A stretch of DNA of 64,000 bases from Alisma plantago-aquatica (taxonomy: Eukaryota; Streptophyta; Magnoliopsida; Alismatales; Alismataceae), in NCBI GenBank assembly GCA_963693085.1, contig OY856412.1:1056690244-1056754243 (forward strand). Direction: 5' to 3'. Every line of letters starts with the position of its first letter. Position 1 is the first letter of the stretch. This document shows positions 1 to 10,285 of this stretch, piece after piece. The notes under the pieces are model-generated. The model saw only the letters and a program-made list of their open reading frames with translations. It searched no databases and had not been told where the DNA came from. Both the position numbers and the translations under genes were made by a program.

Positions 1-506
<506 letters not shown>

Positions 507-1358
507 CCTAGACATTCTTTGATTAACAACAATAAGGGTTCTGTTGAGAGTAGGGTAAAACCCACAATCGACTGTTCATTTAAAAGAAGCCATACATTGT
601 CAACAAGTAAGCTCCTTAAGTTGATCATATAAAGGAAACCATCTAAATAACATTATTAGGACCAACATATTACATTAGCCATCATTCCACTTTATTGTAG
701 GAATAAGCATTAGATCTTGACCATTGGGTCAAGTTCATATGTTAAAACCATCAATTACAGTATAGGTTCGACCATTACATCAAGTGACCGAAGAAACCAT
801 TGGTCTAAGGCTTAATTGATGCTATAACTATATGATTAACTCACCATAAGTTTTGGAGACCTGATCCACCATCATTAGTGACCATCAAGTCACCATAGGT
901 TGTTAGATCAACACTATATTCATTAATCATCATCAAATATTAAGCTAATGCCATCATTGATTGATAACATCAGTAGGGTACTTAAAGGTTCATCATTAAA
1001 ATTCTAATTGATCCAAAACCTAACAGAAGGGGGTGACCATAGGTTGTAACCATCATCTGAAACCTTTGATCCCGACCAAGTCATGAAGACAACACCATAG
1101 AGTTGTTGCAATGGTACCATCATCGGGTCATGGGTTTATAGAAGAAATCATCTTAAAACCCTAAAATTGACCATTGGTTGATAGGTTCTTAGCACCATAG
1201 GTTGTCAAACCAACCTGATCCAAGTCATATTATACCTTAGGACTAATGTACATATGATCATAGGTTCATCTAGAACTGAAATCAGAACAGGGAATATTAT
1301 AAAAATCGAAATTCAAGTCAAGCATATCTTGTTAATGCATGGATCATCATTTAAAAGG

Positions 1359-1999
1359 CAGTGTTGTCGTGAACTGCAACGGCACGGGTGTAAGCAAACA
1401 GAAGGGAAGGGAGAGGAGAGGTGACTCGGGGGGTACTGACGGGGGGCGCGGTGGATGGAGGAAGCCAATGCAAGGAAGGTTGAAGATCAACGTCGATGGG
1501 TCTGTCGGGGAGGATGGAGGGGCGGGGATTGGTTGGGCTGTTAGGGACGATGCTGGCAGTTTAGTGGAGGTTGTGGGGGAGAAGGTCAGCATAGGGACGG
1601 GTGTCACCATATCGGAGTTACTAGTGGTAAGAGCAGCACTGCAATGGGCAATCATAAAAGGATACGATGTCATTGAGGTGGAGACGGGTTCTATGGAGGC
1701 CGTCCATGCTTGCACAACCAAGAAGGCACGTCCGGACTATGTTTGAGCCATTGCGGAAGATGTCAAAGAGTTGAAGAAATTTTTTTCCTTCTGTAGTTTG
1801 AGTCATGTTAATCGTAGATGTAATAGAGTAGCCCACAAGGTGGCCAATTTGGCTCGTCGGGGTCATGCAACTAGGTTTTCTTTGTCGAGTCATTTCCCTT
1901 TGAACTTGCAGTCGATTGTAAATCTGGATTTGTTTAGTTAGTGATAGCAACAGGGAGTCCCAATCATAGGTCTTCCCGTCCCCCTTTCAAAAAAAAAAA
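1359..1999 (+). mobile_element. 5'-truncated LINE (L1-like) with poly(A) tail
   Basis: A GC-richer insert in tandem copy 1. It ends in an A-run (1989-1999) and encodes the C-terminal RNase H domain of a plant L1-type LINE followed by a short 3' tail. Comparison with copies 2 and 3 shows the empty site: the insert replaces about 55 bp of unit sequence lying between TTAAAAGG and CTTGCCTC. No target duplication is visible, so integration seems to have come with a small target deletion. ORF1, endonuclease and reverse transcriptase are absent, as expected from 5' truncation. Confidence 0.85.
1360..1941 (+). pseudogene. LINE RNase H domain, broken by a stop
   Basis: The frame reads through a plant non-LTR RNase H domain (RVT_3 type). 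It has the first strand with its Asp (LKINVDGS), the glycine-rich turn (GIGWAVRDDAG), the helix with the conserved Glu (SELLVVRAALQWA) and the second Asp region replaced by VETGS. An in-frame TGA at 1744-1746 interrupts it. The same frame then resumes with a typical C-terminal HVNRRCNRVAHKVANLARR segment and ends at TAG 1939-1941. In the intact family this domain degrades the RNA strand of the DNA:RNA hybrid during target-primed reverse transcription. The copy is dead: 5'-truncated, one nonsense codon, and its apparent ATG (1339) lies in host repeat sequence. Confidence 0.85.
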
Positions 2000-2309
2000 C
2001 TTGCCTCAAATTATAATATAAACTCCCAAACATAAGAAAACAATAGCAGGTAGGGTAGAAAATCCAAGCATAAGATGTGAACTCATCCATCTAGCACCTT
2101 TGTTCATCAAATGAGCAAACCCTAAGCATAAGGAGAAAGAAAGGTAGGGTTTTAGAGCTTTAGAGCATTTTCTACCATGTAATAGTAAGGTTATGACCTA
2201 GACAAAGGTAGGAGGAAGGATAAAAAAGAAATAAATGGAGGAAATAAGGGGATTCTCACTCTTTTAGGTCAAGATCACTAGTTGTGATCTATAAAATTCA
2301 CCATTTAAC

Positions 2310-3533
2310 CCTAGACATTCTTTGATCAACAACAATAAGGGTTCTGTTGAGAGTAGGGTAAAACCCACAATCGACTGTTCATTTAAAATGAGCCATACAT
2401 TGTCAACAAGTAAGCTCCTTAAGTTGATCATATAAAGGAAACCATCTAAATAACATTATTAGGACCAACATATTACATTAGCCATCATTCCACTTTATTG
2501 TAGGAATAAGCATTAGATCTTGACCATTGGGTCAAGATCATATGTTAAAACCATCAATTATAGTATAGGTTCGACCATTACATCAAGTGACCCAAGAAAC
2601 CATTGGTCTAAGGCTTAATTGATGCTACAACTATATGATTAACTCACCATAGGTTTTGGAGACATGATCCACCATCATTAGTGACCATCAAGTCACCATA
2701 GGTTGTTAGATCAGCACTATATTCATTAATCATCATCAAATATTAAGCTAATGCCATCATTGATTGATAACATCAGTAGGGTACTTAAAGGTTGATCAAT
2801 AAAATTCTAATTGATCCAAAACCTGACCGAAGGGGGTGACCATAGGTTGTAACCATCATCTAAAACCTTTGATCCCGACCATCAGTTGTCATGAAGACAA
2901 CACCATAGAGTTGTTGCAATGGTACCATCATCAGGTCATGGGTTTATAGAAGAAATCATCTTAAAACCCTAAAATTGACCATTGGTTGATAGGTTCTTAG
3001 CACCATAGGTTGTCAAACCAACCTGATCCAAGTCATATTATACCTTAGGACTAATGTACATATGATCACAGGTTCATCTAGAACTGAAATTAGAACAAGG
3101 AATATTATAAAAATCTAAATTCAAGTCAAGCATATATTTTTAATGCATGGATCATCATTTAAAAGGAAGAACATGAGCTAGCAAGCTTATGGTAAGAAAT
3201 AAATGTGGAGCAAGTTATACAACTTGCCTCAAATTATAATATAAACTCCCAAACATAAGAAAACAATAGCAAGTAGGGTAGAAAATCCAAGCATAAGATG
3301 TGAACTCATCCATCTAGCACCTTATCTTCATCAAATGAGCAAACCCTAAGCATAAGGAGAAATAAAGGTAGGGTTTTAGAGCTTTAGATCATTTTCTACC
3401 ATGTAACAGTAAGGTTATGACCTAGAGAAAGGTAGGAGGAAGGATAAAAAAGAAATAAACAGAGGAAATAAGGGGATTCTCACTCTTTTAGGTCAAGATC
3501 ACTAGTTGTGATCTATAAAATTCACCATTTAAC
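2310..3533. repeat. 1.22-kb tandem unit, copy 2 (complete)
   Basis: The complete 1224-bp copy, useful as the reference for the empty LINE site in copy 1. It aligns with copies 1 and 3 throughout with scattered substitutions and a few small indels. There are no long reading frames on either strand. Confidence 0.9.
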
Positions 3534-4728
3534 CCTTGACATTCTTTGATCAACAACAATAAGGGTTCTGTTGAGAGTAGGGTAAAACCCACAATCGACT
3601 GTTCATTTAAAACAAGCCATACATTGTCAACAAGTAAGCTCCTTAAGTTGATCATATAAAGGAAACCATCTAAATAACATTATTAGGACCAACATATTAC
3701 ATTAGCCATCATTCCACTTTATTGTAGGAATAAGCATTAGATCTTGACCATTGGTTCAAGTTCATATGTTAAAACCATCAATTATAGTATAGGTTCGACC
3801 ATTACATCAAGTGACCCAAGAAACCATTGGTCTAAGGCTTAATTGATGCTACAACTATATGATTAACTCAACATAGGTTTTGGAGACCTGATCCACCATC
3901 ATTAGTGACCATCAAGTCACCATAGGTTGTTAGATCAGCACTATATTCATTAATCATCATCAAATATTAAGCTAATGCCATCATTGATTGATAACATCAG
4001 TAGGGTACTTAAAGGTTGATCATTAAACTTCTAATTGATCCAAAACCTGACCGAAGGGGGTGACCATAGGTTGTAACCATCATATGAAACCTTTGATCCC
4101 AACCATCAATTGTCATGAAGACAACACCATAGAGTTGTTTCAATGGTACCATCATCGGGTCATGGGTTTATAGAAGAAATCATCTTAAAACCCTAAAATT
4201 AACCATTGGTTGATAGGTTCTTAGCACCATAGGTTGTCAAACCAACTTGATCCAAGTCATATTATACCTTAGAACTAATGTACATATGATCACAGGTTCA
4301 TCTAGAACTGAAATCAGAATAGGGAATATTATAAAAATCGAAATTCAAGTCAAGCATAGCTTTTTAGTGCATGGATCATCATTTAAAAGGAAGAACATGA
4401 GCTAGCAAGCTTATGGTAAGAAATAAACGTGGAGAAAGTTATAAAACTTGCCTCAAATTATAATATAAACTCCCAAACATAAGAAAACAATAGCAGGTAG
4501 GGTAGAAAATCCAAGCATAAGCTGTGAGCTGGTCCATCTAGCACCTTTGTTCATCAAATGAGCAAACCCTAAGCATAAGGAGCAAGAAAGGTAGGGTTTT
4601 AGAGATTTAGAGCAATTTCTACCATGGAACAGTAAGGTTTCGACCTGAAGAAAGGTAGGTGGAAGGATAAAAAAGAAGTTAATGGAGGAAATAATGGGAT
4701 TCTTACTCTTTTAGGTCAAGATCACTAG
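3534..4728. repeat. 1.22-kb tandem unit, copy 3 (right end lost)
   Basis: Third copy, matching copy 2 until the phrase AGGTCAAGATCACTAG, where homology stops about 30 bp before a full unit. New sequence starts at 4729. No coding sequence. Confidence 0.88.
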
Positions 4729-5458
4729 AAGGAAGCTTTTTTAAACCCTAAAAGGAAGTCAATTACAACCCTAGATTCTTTTTCCAAGAAGATCTCCTCT
4801 TTCTTCTTCCTTGGATAGGAAATTCATAGAAGCACAGAGGGAGAACGAGGTTTGTAGAAGGAGGGAAGTGGTGGATATCAAATGGCTCATTTGGGTGTTT
4901 AGGGATAAGTATATGAAACTTTAAGATAAAGAAAAAGAAAAAGTTGAAGTTCTAGTATCTTTCCAAGTGTCCATGGCCTTACAACTATTAAGAATATACA
5001 AGAACACACACAAGAAGATCCCCAACCATCCATAAAGACATTCTTATCCCTCGTTTCTTGAATTTCCAAGCAAAATAAATAATTCATTAGTTGATAGCTA
5101 CTAAAGGTAGCTCATCCATGAAGGGGTAAACCCTAAAATACCCTTGAGGAAAACACCTTCAAACCAAGGTTTAAATAGGCGCCCCATGGATCAGAAAGCT
5201 CAAGAATGATGAGATAATATCCAAGGAACATAATTCAAGTGATAAATTTCAAAGAAAACCTCTCAATTTGGTAAATTGTAGAAAAGTCCAAAATGTGTAT
5301 AAAATTGCATAACTTTCTCAAACAATGTCCAAATTAGACCATATTGTAAGCTTGTCTTATGATTTCAAAGCATATTACAAGCTTATATTAGGGTTATAAG
5401 AATTAAATTATGATAATTAAGCTTATTCAACTCATTAAGCAAGTTTAGGGGCCTTACA
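4729..5458 (-). mobile_element. probable decayed LTR head, minus strand
   Basis: Read on the minus strand, 5458 starts TGTAAGGCCCCTAA, a head typical of chromovirus LTRs. It continues into the kind of text seen in such LTRs (a GTTATGC phrase followed by a TTGTAATTT-like or ACAATTT phrase). The tandem units to the left may be the internal part of the same LTR. No primer site, polypurine tract or partner LTR was found, so this is a tentative call. Confidence 0.35.
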
Positions 5459-5973
5459 CTGCACCCCAAGGTCAAAATAACACCAAGGATAGCAGCCGCT
5501 ACACTAGGTCGTTAAAGCCAAACGGTCCCAACACTCCACCAAAGATAAACCCTAGTGACCCAAAACACTTGCCCAAGGCACTAGGTCACTACAAGTATCA
5601 ACCAAGGGAAGTGTTGTTGTCGCAACACTTCAAAAACTAACTCTTAAGGTCGAAACACCATCAAACTCAAGCATCCATGCAAAACCATGCAAACCCTAAC
5701 ATCATCTCATGATGCCTCCTTATCAACAAGGTCCAACAAGGGGAAGGAACAACCCACATGTGACAAATTACAAGATAGACCCTCAACATGGTTAAATTAC
5801 AACTTGGTCGAAAATAAGCATAACTAGCTCAAACATCAACCAAACAGCACCAAACCAAAAACATAAGCATATTGCATATTATTAAGGTGCATCACATGAT
5901 TAGATTAAGGTTTAAGAATCTTATTAAACAAAGAAAACACAAACAAACACTAAGCTAGGTTAGGGATCTTACA
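5459..5973 (-). mobile_element. second probable LTR head, minus strand
   Basis: From 5973 on the minus strand the sequence reads TGTAAGATCCCTAACC. It then follows the same order of phrases as the head at 5458 (ATAAG..TTAAACC..TAATC, GTTATGC, TTGTAATTT) but with strong divergence. It looks like the first 515 bp of a related LTR placed head-to-tail against the other. It abuts the truncated LTR that starts at 5979. Confidence 0.35.
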
Positions 5974-5978
5974 GCTTA

Positions 5979-6129
5979 TGTGAAACATTGTTTCTCTATT
6001 AGCAATGTATGTATCAGATTATCAATACTTGTGTACATAAAAATGTGAGAACTAGAATGAATGTTTAGATTTGTATATTTATTATTGAAACTAGATTAGA
6101 GGAGTTGAGGTATAAACTCCCTTGTAAAG
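5979..6129 (+). repeat. left LTR remnant of outer element, part 1
   Basis: Begins TGTGAAACATTG and aligns with 21579 onwards. It stops at TAAAG, where the nested element entered, and resumes at 15528-15664. The two pieces together (about 285 bp) equal the last 285 bp of the right LTR. Confidence 0.75.
6125..6129. repeat. target-site duplication TAAAG (left)
   Basis: TAAAG directly before the nested element is repeated at 15523-15527 directly after it. The uninterrupted right LTR of the outer element has a single TATAAAGTTA at the matching place, which confirms the empty site. Confidence 0.85.
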
Positions 6130-8442
6130 TGGTGCGGCTCCGCTAGTGGTTTGCAACAGGTGCAATCCACGAGGTCGGGAGGCACGGGATGAGATGGGAT
6201 CTTTGCTTTCGATATTTGTAAGGTCCCACACTAACTACCTACGTCTACTAAGACACATTACGCCCGCAAGCGCACGGGGTCGTGTCGTAGTATAGGTGAG
6301 GCGGCAAGTACGGGGTCGATCCGCGAGGATAAAGGGGGCACTAGAGTTAGGCAGTGTGAGCTACGTTCCTAGTGCAGAGAGTAGGGTTTTTAGGGTTTTA
6401 AGGTTGATTTTTGGTTGATTAAACTAAGAGAGCGAGTAAGAAATGCAAAAAGGAAACTAAATTATGGAAGAGCAAGTAAACTAGCAAACTAAGTTATCAA
6501 ACTAACTAAGCAGGAGCAAGAAGGGCTACACTACTCTAGCAAGACAAGAAGCAACTAAGAACTATACTAACCACTAGCAAGAGCAAGAGCCTAAGTTAAC
6601 ACTGAAAAGTAAAACTAAGCAATTGACTAAGATAGACTAAAGCAATTGAACTAAACTAAGCTAGTATTAACAAGCAAACTAAGCAATTAGGGTTTTAAGC
6701 AAGGTGATTAAGATGGGTGGGCCGTTTGGGAAATGTCACTTCGATTTTAGTTGGGGGAGTTCATTAAGCATGCATGGTGCTCGATTCATATCTAGATTAC
6801 CAAACCAAACAACAAGGTCAATGTCATTAGAACATACCCTATACTACTAGTAGAAGACTAGGGTTAGGTGTAGTTCTAGTGAGATTGGCCAAATCTAGGT
6901 TTCTAGGGTAAGTGATAGTGGACAATTGAGGGTTGAGGGTAGAGATGGGAGTGGAGATGGAGGGGGTAATCTTCATGCTACTAGCCACTCTAGCCTTTAG
7001 AAGGCCCTAGGCAATTGCATCACTCTCACTTACACTAGCCACTTAAATCTCACACTCATTTGTAAGAGGAGGGGTGTGTATGTAGGAACAAAGGGGGCTA
7101 ACTAGGGATCCACTAGTTGGACCTAGGAGCCATTCCTAAGATTGCCACATACACCCCAATTCCTCCTAGAGATGAAGTGTCATCAAAAACCTCAAAACAA
7201 GCAATTCATAAAAGAAGCACAAACCACATGCAATAAGATAGGAAAAGAGATGGAAGCAAGAAGTAATCATCATAAATATGAATTGAGTTCATTACAAGAA
7301 TTTATCCCCCAACATGGTATCAAAGTAACATTTTAATCCCAAACAGCCCACCACAAGGGGGCTTAGCTATACATGTTCATGAAAACAGGAAAAGAAGGGG
7401 GTAGAAGAGGAAGAAACTCCATGAAGCTTGATGAAGTGGCCTTCTTCTTCACCTCCAAGCAGCTGCAGACGTCCTCTCTCCTCCAATGGTGCAGGGGTGC
7501 ATGAAAATGGTGGAATCGAGGGATAGAAACCTAGAGAAACTAGGTTTCTATGGTGGAAATGAGTGGGGAGTGGGTGGAAATGGGGTTGAATGCAAGAAAA
7601 TGGGTGGATTGGAGCAATGGATGCAAGGGAGCAGCTAGGTGACGGTTGAAGAGTGCTCTCCCTCGAGCCCTAGAAGCAACTAGTGCTTATATAGGGGCTA
7701 GGGCTAAGTGGGGGCAAAATAGGAAAATCAGTGAAAGTTGTAAAGGTTTTGGGGTGGTAGAACGGCCGTGCTGGGTAGGAGTGAGCATGGTCGTGGTGGT
7801 GGGGAACGGCCATGTTGGCTAAGTGTTAATTTAACAGGTTGGTGGGTGAAAACGAAGGATGGTGGCACAGCCGTGCTGGGCAGCATGGCCGTGTTGGGTA
7901 CTAGGTAGAACGGCCGTGCTGGGTAGCACGGCCGTGGTGGCAGAGTTGGGAGGAGGTCGTTCTGGGAATCACGCCCGTTCCATCTTCATCCAACATGGCC
8001 GTGCTGGGCAACACGGCCGTGGTGGCTGACTTGCTTGAACTTCAATGATTTGTCGATCAACCTGTAAATTTGCTCAACTGCCAGCACGGTCGTTCCATGG
8101 CACCACGGCCGTGCTGGGGTCTTCTAATGCTAGCATGGCTTTAAACTTCATAAATCTTGGATGCCTTTGCTTGGAGACGATTCTTGGCCACTAGAGGTGG
8201 GTTGAGGGAGACTTTGGGGTCTTCTTTGGGTCCCTCCATGAGTGGGGAAACCCTAGGATTCCTTCTTTCTCTGTCTTCCATCTAGGCATGGTCCAAGTAC
8301 CTGAAAAATAGTGCAAAGAACATCCATAAGCATATTTGCAATGATAACCAAATTGGGGAGAATAACATGTAATTCTAACATGTTTAGATGCAACTTAAAT
8401 ACAAAATGGCACAGGATGGAGCCCTAAAATAGGGCTGCATCA
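6130..8442 (-). repeat. 3' LTR of gag-only element
   Basis: 2313-bp LTR whose two ends on the plus strand are TGGTGCGG and TGCATCA. It is near-identical to 13199-15522. It carries the TATA-like CCTATATAAGC (minus, about 7686-7696) and the palindrome array at 7761-8117. Confidence 0.88.
7761..8117. repeat. dispersed palindrome cluster around ACGGCCGT
   Basis: About a dozen copies or near copies of the self-complementary core GCACGGCCGTGC, often flanked by CTGG and separated by 15-60 bp of less repetitive sequence. Each full unit can form a perfect GC-rich hairpin. The matching cluster in the other LTR (14822-15197) has one extra 18-bp unit. Confidence 0.85.
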
Positions 8443-8455
8443 CCACCCCAAACTT
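8443..8455 (-). promoter_or_regulatory. polypurine tract of gag-only element
   Basis: On the minus strand AAGTTTGGGGTGG lies directly before the TGATGCAGCC start of the 3' LTR, as expected for the RNase H-resistant primer of plus-strand DNA synthesis. Confidence 0.75.
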
Positions 8456-10285
8456 AAAACATACTTGTCCTCAAGTATGCTCCAACTTAATCTCTCTTTT
8501 CCGTTCTTTTCAGCAAAAACAAATGACAAATGCAAAGCAACAGAAAATTATTGAATATGTGGTCTTGGAAATGACTAAGTGCATGTGTCTCACATCTCTC
8601 CTCTCCTTCTTTCACAATCCAATCATGAACTGAGCACTGAGCATACAAACTTCAAATATAAAGCATAGAAGCGCAAGTTGTCCATATGTCCTTCATGTTA
8701 TTCCGGGTAAACTGTTTCATGTTGGTGTTAATCAAAGGTGACTAGGAGTGTTGTTTCACTTTCATGCATTCGGTCTTATGCTTCAAACCACCCTAGATGA
8801 CCCACTTGGCTGTAGAAAGGGTAAAGTGAGCTAGAATTGATGTTTTCTAGCTCAATGGGTATAAAAGAAGAAGAAAGGGTTGCAGTAAGATTTGGGGTGC
8901 TTTTTCACACTCCTCTTTTCTTTATTTGAATTCTCTTAAACAGGAGCATCCTTTTATTTTATTTTGCTTTTCTTTTTCTTTTCTTTTCTTTTCTTTTTCT
9001 TGCCCTTGGTGTAGATAGGGCATGTGGTGGGTAGAGTGAAGCGAGGAGATAAAGGTATGGCCACCCCAAACTTTTGGAGGTGGCCAAGGATGATTATGTG
9101 CACTAGGGCATCTTTTTATGAGGCAGAGGGGTATGAAGATGGTGGAAGAATAGTCGGGTCAAAGAGGGGGCATCAATGTAGTTTTCAACATAAGGTTCCC
9201 TGCATGAAAGCTAATTCAACACTTCACCAAGTAATATCACACCACATGATAGAATGAACACAAAATTCATATTTCTACCAAGTGATTCCATTGGCTTTAA
9301 GTGTTTGTCGCTTGCTCAATTCATGATTCAACCAAAGCATTCACAGACTTAAGAGATTTGGTTCACATGTAAAAAGTCACAAACAAGACCATCTATCAAT
9401 AAGATCTAAGAATGTAGCATGCATTTGTCACAAGAGTAAACCATTTCATTTCAAACATTGGAGATTAAGTCAAAACATCCTATCAGAGCAAGAATATTCA
9501 AATCTGGGAAAAATTGGCCAAAATGGTGCCAATTTGCACTAAGTTACATCTAAACCTACTTTAGGGAATTTTAAAGACATAAAGCAGCAAATCCTACTTA
9601 ACATGCACAAGAAATTATCAAAACTACATGAGTATGCAATGGCTGGTATGAAGAAGCAAAAATTTTGAAAAATTACTCAAAAATGCAGAAGTTAACTACA
9701 TGAATGCGTGAATGCAAGCAGGCACACAAGGTTAGGGTAATCGAGTATGGTAAGTCAGTCAAACTGTTTGATCATCTTGCAAAAATTCAGCACAAGGTAC
9801 ATAGAGAAAAATGCGGCGAAAGAAGGCTTACCGCCCTACCACCCCAAACTTTTAACTCATGATGTCCTCATCATGAAATAGAAGTTTAGACTAGTAGGGT
9901 AAAAATGTGTGGGGTTGCGAAAGGCAACCGACGAGAGCTGGAGTGGTCAAAGTAACTTTTTAGGTGAGCAGGACAGGGCCACCACGGCCGTGCTGAGCAG
10001 CACAGCCGTTCTGGCTTTCTTCCTGTAGCTCCTCCATTGAGTTGCAATATTTTCTTCCACTTTGACCTCCGTATCGGCTAAACTCTTCAGCTTCGTCTTT
10101 TCTTTCTTGTGCCTGTGCTAAAATGATTCACAAATAGAAAAACTATCAAGTATAGTGTGTGTGTGTGTTTCTTGGAAACCAAAAGAAGGTATGGTAAAAC
10201 AAGGTTTGAGACTCTCAAACCACGTGGGTTGCCTCCCACAAGCGCTAAATTTATAGCCTTTAGCCGGGCTTGTTGCTCTTTTTCA
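8456..10285 (-). other. non-coding internal tail of gag-only element
   Basis: This interval should hold pol if the element were autonomous. It holds no reverse transcriptase, RNase H or integrase motif on the minus strand. It contains an inverted repeat (8460-8479), a long pyrimidine run on the plus strand (about 8968-9002), a further hairpin plus polypurine-like pair (9839-9875), another ACGGCCGT palindrome (about 9980-10013) and a short TG run (about 10156-10170). Confidence 0.75.
9839..9875 (-). other. internal duplicate of the hairpin + polypurine motif
   Basis: CCACCCCAAAC (9839-9849) is identical to the polypurine tract complement at 8443-8453. It is followed by an inverted repeat CATGATG-TCCT-CATCATG (9858-9875) with the same TCCT loop as the hairpin CATACTTG-TCCT-CAAGTATG at 8460-8479. 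Arm sequences differ but the design is conserved, which suggests function. It could be a second plus-strand primer or an old duplicated 3' end. Confidence 0.6.

Larger units (their letters stand above)
507..2309. repeat. 1.22-kb tandem unit, copy 1 (interrupted)
   Basis: First of three direct tandem copies; each starts near a CCTAGACATTC or CCTTGACATTC motif. Copy 1 is longer because a LINE fragment sits at 1359-1999. Without the insert, and allowing for about 55 bp of unit sequence lost at the insertion point, it comes to about 1.22 kb like copy 2. Inside the unit a short phrase around CCATAGGTTGT recurs several times, suggesting an older sub-repeat. No coding sequence. The unit may be an internal duplication of a minus-strand LTR, since LTR-like heads lie to its right; that is inference. 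Confidence 0.85.

Noticed and set aside
7142..7336. 64-codon plus-strand frame repeated at 14204-14398
   Set aside because: It recurs only because both LTRs carry it. It is antisense to the element and has no family signature.
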